A stretch of DNA of 64,000 nt from the NCBI GenBank assembly GCA_037501455.1, contig CM074864.1:55867001-55931000 (forward strand), read 5' to 3'. How positions within the stretch are numbered: the first letter of the stretch is position 1; every line of letters begins with the position of its first letter. The notes beneath the pieces are model-generated. The model was not told the DNA's origin and ran no database searches. It was given only the letters and a program-made list of their open reading frames with translations. Made by a program: the position numbers and the translations under genes. This document shows, piece after piece, positions 11,789 through 22,900 of the stretch. This DNA comes from Lantana camara. Its lineage: Eukaryota > Streptophyta > Magnoliopsida > Lamiales > Verbenaceae.

Positions 11789-14024
11789 TGTTGGTTGTGG
11801 CGGGCCCGAATTAGAGTGACGGTATAGCAATATTAAAAAAAATTTGCCATTACCTCGTTATCAAAATATTTCTAAAATATTTCAATAAAGCAGCGGAATA
11901 AATCGGTCAACATAACTCTAATATATACAGGCATCGATAACATAATTTTAAATCATCTAGCATATAATCACAATATGCAAATAATAATTTTTGCAGCACA
12001 ACGGTATTACCGTACTGCAAAATTGGCTATCAACGGCACTTTTCCAGCACCTCGAATCTTCTCGTGAAACCGGCAGAGCTTCCCCGCAAAATCCCCGATT
12101 AAGAAATTGGAGTGTGGGCTCCGGCAGTATTTCGCTAAATACTTTGAGAAAATATTTTTCAGAAAAAACCCTTTTTTCTAAAACTAGAAAATCTCTATTT
12201 TCTAATTAATTAAGTGGATTATATATTAATTATATAACCACCTAATTAAATAATTAATTAATCCTTAATTAGGATTAATTAATAATATAGAGAGAGAATG
12301 TGCCTCGGAAGGCTTTACAGTGAGGAAATGAATTGCAAAATTGATTCTTGAAAATGAATTGCAAAGCCCATATTTATAGCTCACAAATAGGGACATCCGC
12401 GTCCTTTTTTGATTTCATGCCGTAGCTCCCAAGTCCGGACAACCAATCAGAGCACGCCGGAGTGGAGTGCACGCCAAGACGGTCACAGCGGTGCAAAGCA
12501 CGCGCCGAACGGGCCATCCACCCGCCCGCACGCGCCGCCCTTGTGGCGGCTGTGTACTTGGCGCGTGTGAGCCGCACGCAGCCACAAGCAGCTGCCACGT
12601 GGCCGGTCCGACCGGTGGTTCAGCATGCAAACCGGTTCAACAATGAACCGGTCGGTTCAACTTGGCCTGACCTCATGGATACATGTCAGATTCCCATTCG
12701 TCCACGTGTCCGGGTCGGACAAACCATGTACCGACCCTACCCGATGACCCGACTCCACGACCCGTTGACTTTTCAGTCAACATGATCTGGGCCACTCCTT
12801 CGCGCTGACGCGAATCGATCCTGGCCGTCCATGTGGCGGGCCAAGTGGCGTCCAGTCAGCGCCAGTTGGCGGCTGACACGCTGACGTGGCGTGCCACGTC
12901 AGCAAAAAACTTTTTTTTTTTGAAAAATTTTATTTTCTCCAAAATAAAATTTCAGACATTTCCAACTCTTTGGAATTTAATTTATTTTCTCAAAATAAAT
13001 TACTTAGTTATTTTCAAACTCTTTGAAGATTTATTTCTCTCTCACCATTTAATATTTTCTCATTGATCTTCATTGGGGCTTGCGGGGGGACCTGCAGGAC
13101 TAATTAATCTTAGCTCCAAACGGGTCAATCTATTATCATCCCATGACAATAAGTGATTACCGTTTAACAATATTTAATTCCACTAAATAAATATTGTTGA
13201 ACTCTAAAATTAATTAAATTATTCACGAATATCTCGATCTAGAATAATTTCGCATTTTACTCATCTGTACAGATATCCATGAAAAATAAATCAATACTAC
13301 TATCATTTATTTTTCACTTTCAATCTGAAATTTCTTGATTCGCCTTAAGTCCAAATTCCCTGTATGTGAAACACATTCAACATACAACTTCGGTGACGAA
13401 CACACGAAGTACTTTGGCCAAAGATTTAATTCGAACTTTTGCAAATCTATTTCAGGGATATCTTTTAACCTTCCAGCAAGGCTACATATTCCTTGATCAA
13501 TATTTCTCTCTAGTACATTTCATGCAATCACGGAACGTACAAAGTATTTTGGCCACCCCTTACCGAGACCTCACTTCTGAGTACATCACAGTGATTAACA
13601 CTACATGCCTAAAGTAGAAACACAACCAGGATTAAGAGTCTAATGCTTCCGAGATTCTGTTCATTTTAGATAGCAGTATAAAATGAACAATCTCAGTGGT
13701 CCAGTTCGATGTTTTCAATCTCATTGAAAATCATCAATGTGTCATAATTGGAAACTCCATTTCCCTATGATGAAAGACTAATCATCTTATATAACACATT
13801 ATATTCTTGATAAGAACATCTTCTTATCATACTGACTAGAACTTTAATGACACGTAATTCTTGGTATTTAAAGTCTTTTTCTATGAAACACATTTCATAT
13901 AAAAATACCATCACACGTCATTAATTATTAAATTTGTAAAATACTCATAACTTGCGATAATTTCAGTTTTATTTATCCAAAATATTTACAATATAATTGG
14001 ATTTTCAGGGCATTAATCCCAACA
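11789..14024 (-). mobile_element. Solo LTR of a Ty1/copia element
   Basis: On the minus strand it opens TGTTGGGATTAATGCCC at 14024, a start typical of long-LTR plant copia elements and similar to that of the complete copia at 45282-55361 (TGTTAGGAATAGTGCCC). It ends at 11789. Target duplication CCGGG is perfect (11784-11788 and 14025-14029). It is 2236 bp long. A minus-strand TATA box lies at 12371-12378. A GC-rich tract (about 12440-12900) with frame-sized open stretches on both strands is LTR sequence, not a gene. Near the end it shares AAAGCAGCGGAAT with the complete copia LTR. Confidence 0.9.
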
Positions 14025-14041
14025 CCGGGTAGTACAGTTCT

Positions 14042-14817
14042 ATAGTTTTTTTTCCGTTGTATTCTTTTCTAAATTCTGTATATTTTTCATATTTTTTAAA
14101 GTATTAGTTTATCTTATTTTAATTTTGTAATTTTTAAATCTTTATTTTGTTCATCTTAAATTATTTTAGTGTTTGATATATATGAATTTTAACATATTTA
14201 TTTTTTCTATTTAAAATTTTATATTTTGTTTTTATTTTTTTACTATCTATAATTTTAGGGAGATATTTTTGGTCAAATCTTTTCTTTGTTAAGGACGAAA
14301 TCATTTGGACGAAGAAAATAATTAATAACTTTAATTCACGTGTAATGGATCTTACAATATTAGTGTTGGTCAAAATCTTTCTTTTGTTAAGGGCAATACC
14401 TTTTGACTGTTATATATAGGAAGAGCGTCTCTGATCATAATTAGTTCAATTTAAATGATTTTTCAAAATTTTAAATTATTTTATTTTAAGAAATAATTAT
14501 ACTATTAATCAAATTTAAAATAATATATCGAATCCTTCAATTTACACCATAATCATAGCTATCTTAATTAAAAATTTCATTATATATGGTAATGGTCCAA
14601 ATATTTGAGATTTTCGTTCGCCGTTCATAGTTCACAATATTAACAATTTCATGGCTAAAAACAATTATTTCACATGTTGTTGGACATGATATTAGAGGTT
14701 CTGATGGCTACTCACTCTTCACCCTGAAAAATTAACTGAAGAATATGCACAAGTATCGTGCATACTTATACTCCATTTGACATGAAATTCTATGAACAAA
14801 TTAAATTTTTTTGGTAG
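14042..14817. other. AT-rich intergenic DNA
   Basis: No gene is supported. A diverged repeat, GGTCAAATCTTTTC...TTGTTAAGG at about 14270 and GGTCAAAATCTTTC...TTGTTAAGGG at about 14368, is visible. Otherwise it holds only AT-rich low-complexity sequence. Confidence 0.5.
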
Positions 14818-16216
14818 TGATGGGCGTTGAGGCCACCAAAAATAAAGTCCCAAGTATCGAATACAAATAAATTATAAATAGTGGTAAAAGGGGTCGATTC
14901 ACTAGGATTGGATGATATCATGACTTTCAAATATACCAAGGAATGAAACAAGTAATTAAAATGGGGGGTTTTGAGATTTAATTAAGCTACTGATGAAATT
15001 AACTAGATAGACAAATGATTAACTAACATAACTAAATTGAGACGTAGATTAAACTTGGATAAAGTCAGGGAATATCAAATAGTCGGGATTTTCCTATGCA
15101 TGCATCATACTATGATCATTGACTGGGTGATTAATTCTACGTTACGCTAGCTATAGTCACCAAGTCCTCTCTGGCTCCCTCGTTTCTTCGTATTTTTAGA
15201 ATAATCTAAAGAAACTCCTAAAGACTATTCCCTAACTAACTAATAACCTATTCGGAAACTCCCTCTAAGATTCAATTAGCTAATTGCTTTACGAGCTAAA
15301 GAAACACTAACCCTAATTGACTTAGTACGAACTCATACTTCGTCTAAATTAGACCGAATTATTCCACAAAACAAATTTCAGCCAAACTTAATGACCTAGT
15401 ATTGATTGTCACTTCGTTAATTATCCGGCTAACTCCACCAAATAGATTAACTAGCTATATGCGTATTGATAATTCTAAGACTTGGGCCCTAAATCAAAGA
15501 ATTGAACAACACTCAATGACATGAAATCGGAAATAAAACGGATAACTTGAATTAATCAACAAAAAAAGGCAGTCTCACAAAACCTCATGCATACTATGAA
15601 AATCCCAACTAAAACGAAACTAGAAAGTCACCAACAAAGGAAATTAACAAAGTCTAAAATAAAGAGAAGGAAGAACGAAAGCTCCCGTTTTGATGGGTCT
15701 TTCTCTTCCTCAAAGCGTGTCCCCCGTGTGTCTCGGTTCTTCTTGTATTTATAGTGAAATAGGCATGAATTCCTCTCCCACTCTTCCATGATTTGCCATC
15801 ATAAAACCTAATAACTCCACGTCTTGTAACCCTCCGTGCTTCTCCACTAAGTTGTCCACTAACTCCAGAATAATGATGCCATTAATCCCACAATTAACGT
15901 ATGTAACTCTTTGTTAGGATTGGGCTTGGGCTCTTGAATTCCTATTAATGGTCTTCAGGTGCATTTGTTCTCCAGTTAATCCAAGAAAAGGTGGATTGGT
16001 CTCTAATTTCATGCAAGGACGTGGGCCCTCTTCTCCAAAAGGTGTTGGGCCAATTCCTCAAATTATCAGTAGATCAACGTCAATATCCCATAAATCCCTT
16101 CATCTAGTCTTTGCCTGTAATAGCATAAATTCAATCCAGTATCCACAATTAAAACAAATAATGGGATAGACTGTAACAATTTAAGCTCGAAAACCCCGCA
16201 ACTATACGACGTATCA
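14818..16216 (-). mobile_element. Solo LTR, Athila-like Ty3/gypsy
   Basis: On the minus strand it starts TGATACGTCG at 16216 and ends at 14818. A segment near its 3' end (CTCAAAACCCCCC..., then ...GATCGACCC-like sequence) matches the order seen near the 3' end of the Athila-type LTR at 59413-61086. A minus-strand TATA box is at 15746-15753. The flanking pentamers GGTAG (14813-14817) and GGGAG (16217-16221) agree at four of five positions, compatible with a decayed target duplication. No internal sequence remains, so it is read as a solo LTR of 1399 bp. Confidence 0.65.
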
Positions 16217-17848
16217 GGGAGGTTGAAATTTTATTTTTTAATTTATGTGCATTTATTTTTCTTCTTTGGATTTTTAATTGCTTTTTTACTTTTTTTTTAT
16301 GTTATGTTAATTTTTTTTTTATGATTTTGAAAAGTCATTATTTTATAATTTTACGACATTTATTTTACTTTCTTATGTATTGTTCAATAGACTTTTTATT
16401 TTTAAATACATTTGTTAATCTTTTATATATTTGCCATTACATTATAAGATTTTTTAAGTTCTTCTCGGACCGTTTCATTTTATTTTTTCCATTATATTTT
16501 AAGAGTTAATTTATCGATCAGAATTTTTTACATCATTTTATCTTTATTTTATAGTTTTTGTTTTCTTGAATGCATCTATACATGTAGCATTCAAACAAAA
16601 TGAAGTGATGCAAATTTTTTAGAACTTATTTTAGAGTTTCTTGAATCTCTTTATTTTGAACTTAATTTTTAGATAAAATTGAAAGCATGCAATTTTTTAT
16701 TTTTTTTTAATCTCATCTTGATGAAGTGAAAAAGAATATTTAAAAATATTTTTTCTATCGCTCATATTTTTCTCAATTTTAAAGAAAAAAATTAGTAAAA
16801 AATAATATTAGAATAATTTCCGTGCATCGTACGGGTCGCATGCTAATTCTTTGATATTTGACCAGCCTCTTAGCAATATTTTCCCACTGACTTACGCATA
16901 TCGTTATACCTTGTAATCTTTTTGGGCTATCTAATGTTGGAAATTAATTCAAACCAAAATATGTTCCAAGATATAGGCTTTTTTTGTCAAGCTGTTAATT
17001 TGGATCTACCTTTCCCTGTGTGGCTTGTGCTCATCTTAATAGAATTGAGTGATTTGTAATTTTTAGCTGGTAGGAGTAGTTTGTAATTGTTGGTGCTCCA
17101 TCTAACCGCCTATAATCCTTTAACCCAAGAGGTCGGCCCAAAGGAAAGTCGATGACTATTAAAACTGGCCCGATTTAGAGACGGTTGAGATTAGGAAAGA
17201 AAAATAATTATAACTAGTAATTGTGGCACACTCGTTGTGTGTGCAAATTATTTTATTTTTATTTAAATATATTAAAAATAATTTTTATATTAATATATAT
17301 TTTATAATTATTTTTAATATATTTATTAAATTATAATAAATAAATAGCATGAAAAGATAATATACCAAACAACATTATCTTTAAAAAAAGAAAAAAATTA
17401 TATATAAAAGAAAAAAAAAATTAAAATGAGATAAGAGAAAAGTTAAATTAGAAGTATATTTTTGAAGTGATAAAATAAACAAATAGAGAAAAAAAAAAGA
17501 GAAAAGAACGTGAGAGAAGAAAACGGATAAACATAAACAAAGAAAAAAAAATTTAAAAATAAGAAAAGAGGACACCAAGACACCACAATTGGGTCTCGCG
17601 CTTAATAATAGAGTATAGATATACACACGTTGAATGTTTTAATAGACAACCGAGATTAATAAAGAAAAATAATTGTAATATGGAAAAGATTTAAAAAATA
17701 TTTCTCCTAAAATGTATTATGGAAAAGATTTAAAATATTTCTCCCCTAATGTCCGCGGTCATAAACCTTAAAATATCCCAAGCAGATTGAACTTCAATAA
17801 GAAAAGAGGAGAAGCACTTTACCGCACTAGAGGAAAGAGAGAGAAGCC
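16217..17848. other. AT-rich intergenic DNA with flanked unknown repeat
   Basis: No gene is supported. A segment of about 450 bases (about 17214-17649) lies between imperfect direct repeats (GAGATTAGGAAAGAAAAAT near 17184-17213 and GAGATTAATAAAGAAAAAT near 17650-17678). It begins with a GTGGCACACTCGTTGTGTGTGC block and ends near CGCGCTTAATAATAGAG. A near-palindrome, CCGTGCATCGTACGGG, lies at about 16820. A 36-base unit starting TATGGAAAAGATTTAAAA is tandemly duplicated at 17679-17714 and 17718-17751, about 100 bases upstream of the F-box start codon. Confidence 0.45.
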
Positions 17849-18941
17849 ATGTCTAAGAAAAGGAAGCAACCCAGTTGTCCTCTTCCCGATGATATGTTCT
17901 TCGAAATTCTTGAGAGGTTGCCTGTTAAGAGTCTCTTGAAATTTACGAGCGTCTCCAAATCATGGAAAGCTTCTATCAAGAACCCTAGTTTTATATCCTC
18001 CCACCACCATCATCTTCATGACAAAAGAATTCGACTCACGTTCATGGCGCATTCAGAGCAAACTGCTTGTTCCTGGGGCTCGTTCATTGGCTCTTGCGAG
18101 GGTTTAACCTGCTTCAAATCGACATCGACATCTGATTTATCAGTATGGAATCCTTTTATTAGAAAAAGTTTGACGATTCCGGTGAATACAGAACCTAATA
18201 GAGGTAACCCATTGTCAATAAGCTGGGGATTTGGTTTTGCTCCCAAGAGCTGCGATCATAGGGTTGTAAAGCTGATCTTTAATGACAACTCCAACTGCTT
18301 GAGTGAAGTGGAGATTTACTCATTGACATCAAATTCGTGGAGAAGAATCGAACCTCCTCCTATGAGGTTTACATGCACTGACGACGGGGTTCTTGAATTT
18401 AGTACTTGTGTTTACTTGGACGGATCCATCTATTGGATGGCTGTGGCTGAATTAGGAGGAAACAGAAGAGGGTTGGAGCTGATTTTGAGGTTTGATTTGG
18501 AGGAGGAAAGGTTTGAGGAGATAGCGGCCCCGTCTAATTTGGGTAATTTGGAATATACAATTGCTGTTATCGAAGGATTCCTTGTTGTCTGGAGTGTTTC
18601 AGAAGTAATGGGGAATACGATTCATGTGCGGGCTCACGTAAACAGGAGATCAAAGTCTGGATCATCATTTTGGGTGGAGACGGCTATGTTTAAAATTACT
18701 CCTCTTCCTAAAGGAGAGGAGACCGTGTTCGGGACTGAGGACGACCAAGTCAGGTCACATTATACTTAGATTCGGACATAAAGGAGTTTTGGTGTTCAAC
18801 ACTTATTGTGATGGGGAGAAGTTGAGTTTTATGAAGGGGCGTTTAGATTTGGATCTCGTTGCTCGCCACACTGATTATCTTATTATTCCCACAACTGAAA
18901 CTCTTTTCTTGCTCGATAAGAAAATATTGAATAGATCCTAG
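17849..18941 (+). pseudogene. F-box / F-box-associated domain gene, frameshifted
   Basis: The ATG at 17849 opens a 306-codon frame. Residues about 10-50 form an F-box (LPDDMFFEILERLPVKSLLK, then VSKSWKASI), the segment that binds SKP1 in SCF ubiquitin ligases. A CEGLTC...WNPFIRKSLTIP segment and later blocks fit the F-box-associated interaction domain that selects targets. The frame stops at 18769, but the +1 frame continues at once with coherent family-like sequence (LRFGHKGVLVFNTYCDG) to a stop at 18941, giving near the usual family length. So a one-base frameshift between about 18735 and 18767 is likely. The Tat1 insertion starts 31 bases after the second stop. It could still make a truncated protein with an intact F-box. 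Confidence 0.75.
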
Positions 18942-18972
18942 GATCTTTAGAAATAAAATTTAATTTTCTCCC

Positions 18973-19901
18973 TGTAAACGAATTATTTTCGTCGAATTAA
19001 AATGTGACACGTGTAAAATTAAATATTAATTATCAAATTTAATTCATTCTATTTCTATATTTTTTGGATAAATATTAAGTCAAAATCCATAAAATATTTA
19101 AATAGATTGATTTAATTGATAGTTTTAATATTTATTTTATCATCAAATCAAGTATCGACACGTGTCAAAATTGAAGTGTTTCGGCGAATCAAATCAAGCC
19201 TTGCGGTCCAGTGGGTTATGGCCAATCAAATTGCGACACGTGACATGTTTCAACACGTGGACCAATTAAGTCAAAACATATGTCATTTATTTATTTTCTT
19301 TAATATAAATTTATATTAAAGTGATAAATAAATAAATAAAATATTTGATATTATCCTTCTAATAAATAAATGAAGAGATAATTATCAAAATATTCAACCC
19401 TACACCTATAAATAGAGGTCATGGGTACATTTAAAACACATCAACATTGAGACTTCGATCAACGGACTTCAAGACTTCGACTTCGACTTCGACACGGAAA
19501 TCAAAGGAGTCTTCACGCCGTCAAGCCTACGTACGTGCGCGAGTCTTCTTCACGTCATCAAGTCTTCGTTGAATCTTCTAAGTCTTCTTCCCGTCGTCAT
19601 TAAGTTCTTAAAGTTCAAGTCCCGCTGCTACGAGGAACTACAACCTTTGAAGGTTCTACGGTTTCATTAAAGCTGCAGGTAAATCACGTGGTTTTCTCCG
19701 TCAAAATCGGCAAAAATCGCGCCTACGTGTTCGAGAATAAGCTTCACGCCCTCGAATACAAAATTGAAGAGAAGAATCAGAGGAATAGACTTCATAGGAT
19801 TTATTCCTTTAAATTCGTCAAGTTCTTTAAAGTATTATATATTTTGTTCATATATTTTGTCTTGTAATTTATTTTGCAGACAATAAAATTTGTTGTGAAC
19901 A
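18973..19901 (+). mobile_element. 5' LTR of Tat1
   Basis: It starts TGTAAACG and ends GTGAACA. The LTR ends show the usual TG/CA. A TATA box (TATAAATA, 19407-19414) puts the transcription start near 19440, giving about 465 bases of U3. Downstream, CTTCGACTTCGACTTCGAC repeats mark the leader. It matches the 3' LTR at 32354-33282 wherever I compared them. Confidence 0.93.
19008..19259. promoter_or_regulatory. Four CACGTG motifs in the Tat1 U3
   Basis: Perfect CACGTG palindromes at 19008-19013, 19159-19164, 19237-19242 and 19254-19259, most set in ACACGTG context, lie 150-400 bases upstream of the TATA box. CACGTG is the core of plant G-box and ABA-response elements bound by bZIP and bHLH factors. 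The same four recur in the 3' LTR (add 13,381). This suggests stress- or light-linked transcription, but no expression evidence is in the sequence. Confidence 0.6.
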
Positions 19902-19906
19902 AATTT

Positions 19907-19924
19907 TGGCACGCCTAGTGGGAC
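19907..19924 (+). other. Primer-binding site of Tat1
   Basis: TGGCACGCCTAGTGGGAC begins five bases after the LTR and starts with the TGG complementary to a tRNA CCA end. It is not the initiator-Met site used by the other gypsy and copia elements here. I do not assign the tRNA. Confidence 0.65.
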
Positions 19925-19982
19925 AGATCCTACCTCTCATCTCTTCTCTTCCGTATTGAATTCCTACTTCCACGAGTTCTTC

Positions 19983-22900
19983 ATGGCTCCTAAGAAGGAT
20001 CAACTCGCACTGAAAAATAAGGAGGTTAACCAAAATTCGAAATCTTCTACACATGGTCATCTTAGCGATTCAAAATCATCTGATGGCTCGACTCCTTCGA
20101 CTCCTAAGGAAACTAACTTGAAGGAAACTCCCTTCGAAGAAAAGAATAAGGGAAGTGGAGAGATGACTGATGGAGAGCAAATTGCTCAAATGGCTCAGGC
20201 AATAGCTCATCTACAGAAAACTTTGGAAGACAAAGACTTCCAGATCGCCCAACTCATGAGCAAACTAGAAAGCAATGATCCTGGTCAGTCTAGCAGCAAT
20301 CCTCGGACTCCTTCAGTTCAAATCACTCAAACCACCGATGGGAAGCAAGTGAATTTTCTGCCCCAGAAACAAGACTCCGCGATAAGAACAAATCACTCTA
20401 CTGCGTCTATCGCTGCCCTATCTGTTCAAGAACTGCAGGATATGATAACCAACACAATACGAGCTCAGTATGGCGCTTCATATCAGAATTCTCCATCATA
20501 TGCAAAACCATACACTAAGCGCATCAACTCCCTGAAAATGCCAATAGGTTATCAGCCACCAAATTTTCAGCAGTTCGAGGGCAAAGGCAACCCGAAGCAA
20601 CATGTCGCCCACTTCGTAGAAACTTGCAACAATGCGGGGACATATGGAGATCATCTGGTCAAGCAGTTCGTACGATCGCTTAAGGGGAACGCATTTGATT
20701 GGTACGTCGACTTAGAGCCCGAATCAATCGACAGTTGGGATCAGATGGAGAGAGAATTTCTCAACCGGTTCTACAGTACTCGCCGTACAGTGAGCATGAT
20801 CGAGTTGACCAACACGAAACAATGGAAAAATGAACCGGTCGTGGACTATATCAACCGTTGGCGATCACTGAGTTTGAACTGCAAAGATAGACTCTCCGAA
20901 ATATCCGCAGTGGAAATGTGCACTCAAGGAATGCATTGGGGGCTCCTCTACATTCTTCAGGGCATCAAACCTCGCACTTTCGAAGAGTTAGCTACCCGCG
21001 CCCACGACATGGAACTAAGCATCGCGAATCATGGCACCGACTATCCCACAGATGATCAAAAGAGGGATAGAAGAGATATAAGAAAAAACGAAAGATTCGT
21101 TAAACCTCCTACAAAAGAGTCTATGACCGTTAAGGCAGTTCCCGTCAAAATCCTGCCCAAGGACAAAAAAGGTGTAGAAAAGCCAAGAAGTCAACCCATG
21201 CAAAATGAGAGGCGTCGTCTCACTCTGAAAGAGATGCAAGAAAAAGAATATCCATTCCCGGACTCAGATGTTGCACACATCTTCGACGAATTGCTCGCAA
21301 GGAAGATGATAGAACTGCCAGAGCCAAAACGCCCCGAAGAAAGTGGAAAAGTGAATGACCCGAAGTACTGCAAGTATCACCGAGTTATTAGCCACCCATT
21401 GGAAAAGTGTTTTGTTTTGAAAGATAAAATCATGGCTTTGGCTAAAGAAGGGAAAATTATTCTCGACTGCGAGGATGTAGCTGATACGAACACCACTAGT
21501 GTTGCAACTTCGACATATGTTAATCCGCTTGAAAGCCAAAAAAATGAAACAACGCCGCTAGTATCATCGGGGGCATCCATAGCAATCCAGTTTGGGAGCT
21601 TTGAACCGGGGTTACTTTCAAGTTTATTAACTACTGAAAATGCTAAGTGTGAGACATATGTAACGAATGAGGATGAGGATGAAGGCGAATGGACCGTAGT
21701 GACACGCCGCCGAAGGCAAACGCGACGTGTTGAGAAGCTTCATCCTACTTGGTCAAGAAAATCCATGCCGCTCAGGCATAGACAAGACAAGTCAAAGAAG
21801 AGGTCGAGGGCACCTGACCAGAAAGGGGCTTCAAACAATTACTACTGGAAGCCAGTGACTTTAGGTGACTTTTTTCCAAAGAAGTACTTTGGATCAAAAG
21901 TGGAAAATATGAATCCGGCCTCCAGTGAAGAAGAAACTCTCCATAATGTTGCTTGTCATGTTACCAGCGCTGCAATCAACTTCACGGACGAAGACTTGTT
22001 GTTAGGACCAAAACCACACAATCGACCACTATTCGTCTCAGGGTTCATGCATGAACAAAAGGTAAACCGCATATTGATCGACGGAGGTTCGGCTGTTAAC
22101 ATCATGCCAAAGTTTACCATGAAGAAGCTAGGAATCTCCATTGATGAGTTATCTCAAAGTCGCCTAACCATCCAAGGATTCAACCAAGGGGGGCAACGTG
22201 CAATGGGGATGCTCCGGACAGAACTTCATATCGGGGAACTAAAGGCTAGCGCCTTGCTTCACGTAATCGATGCTAGAACCTCCTACAATCTACTGTTAGG
22301 AAGGCCGTGGCTCCACGAAAACGGCGTCGTTCCCTCTACCCTCCACCAATGCTTCAAATATTTAAAGAACGGAGAGGTCGTGAAAGTAGACGCGGATGTG
22401 AAGCCCTTTACCGAGGCTGAATCTCACTTTGCTGATGCTAAGCTCTACCTGGCTCCCGAATTCGTGAAAGAGGATATACCCATTGAAGTTCCTGTAGAAT
22501 CTTCAAGTGAAAAGCACAAAGTCTGCGATGAGGAAAACAAACTCACATGCGAAACTCGTGATGAACGACAAAAAGTGAAATTCCTTAACGGTCTCGAAAC
22601 TTTGAAATCAGACTTGATAATGCCCATCATCAACTTGAAGTCTGCAAATTCACCATCTTCGGAAGTGCGGCCTGAAAAGCTAGAAGGGGTATTCGATCCG
22701 AAAGCTTACACACTTTTAGAGAGATCAGGATATGACTTTTCTACCCCGTCGGCCTTAGGCAGCCTAAGACCAGAATTAACTGGTGAAAAGATTCACGGCC
22801 TCACGGAAGCACAACTCAAGCTGAAAGAAAAGGGACTTCGTGTTAATCAGCCTAAGACAGGCGTGGGATATATTCATACGGAACCGGTGAGAATACGTGT

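Larger units (their letters stand above)
9011..14036 (+). mobile_element. Solo LTR of a Ty3/gypsy element, split by a nested solo copia LTR
   Basis: It starts TGTAACGCCCC at 9011. The LTR runs to 11788, is interrupted by a copia solo LTR, resumes at 14030 and ends TAGTACA at 14036. The flanking pentamer GTTCT is present at 9006-9010 and 14037-14041, a perfect target duplication found only when the insert is removed. The net length is about 2.8 kb. The ends and the CTCAGTCC...GGACTGACACC...GCAGGT block (11370-11415) resemble the minus-strand LTR at 2249-5487. No internal element sequence remains, as expected after LTR-LTR recombination. Confidence 0.88.

Noticed and set aside
12374..12785. Frames of 71-107 codons on both strands
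   Set aside because: They sit in the GC-rich U3 of the solo copia LTR and have no recognisable product.
19956..19982. Upstream TTG start for Tat1 gag-pol
   Set aside because: The first ATG is at 19983 in a good context (TTCATGGC); the earlier codon would be a non-standard start in plants.
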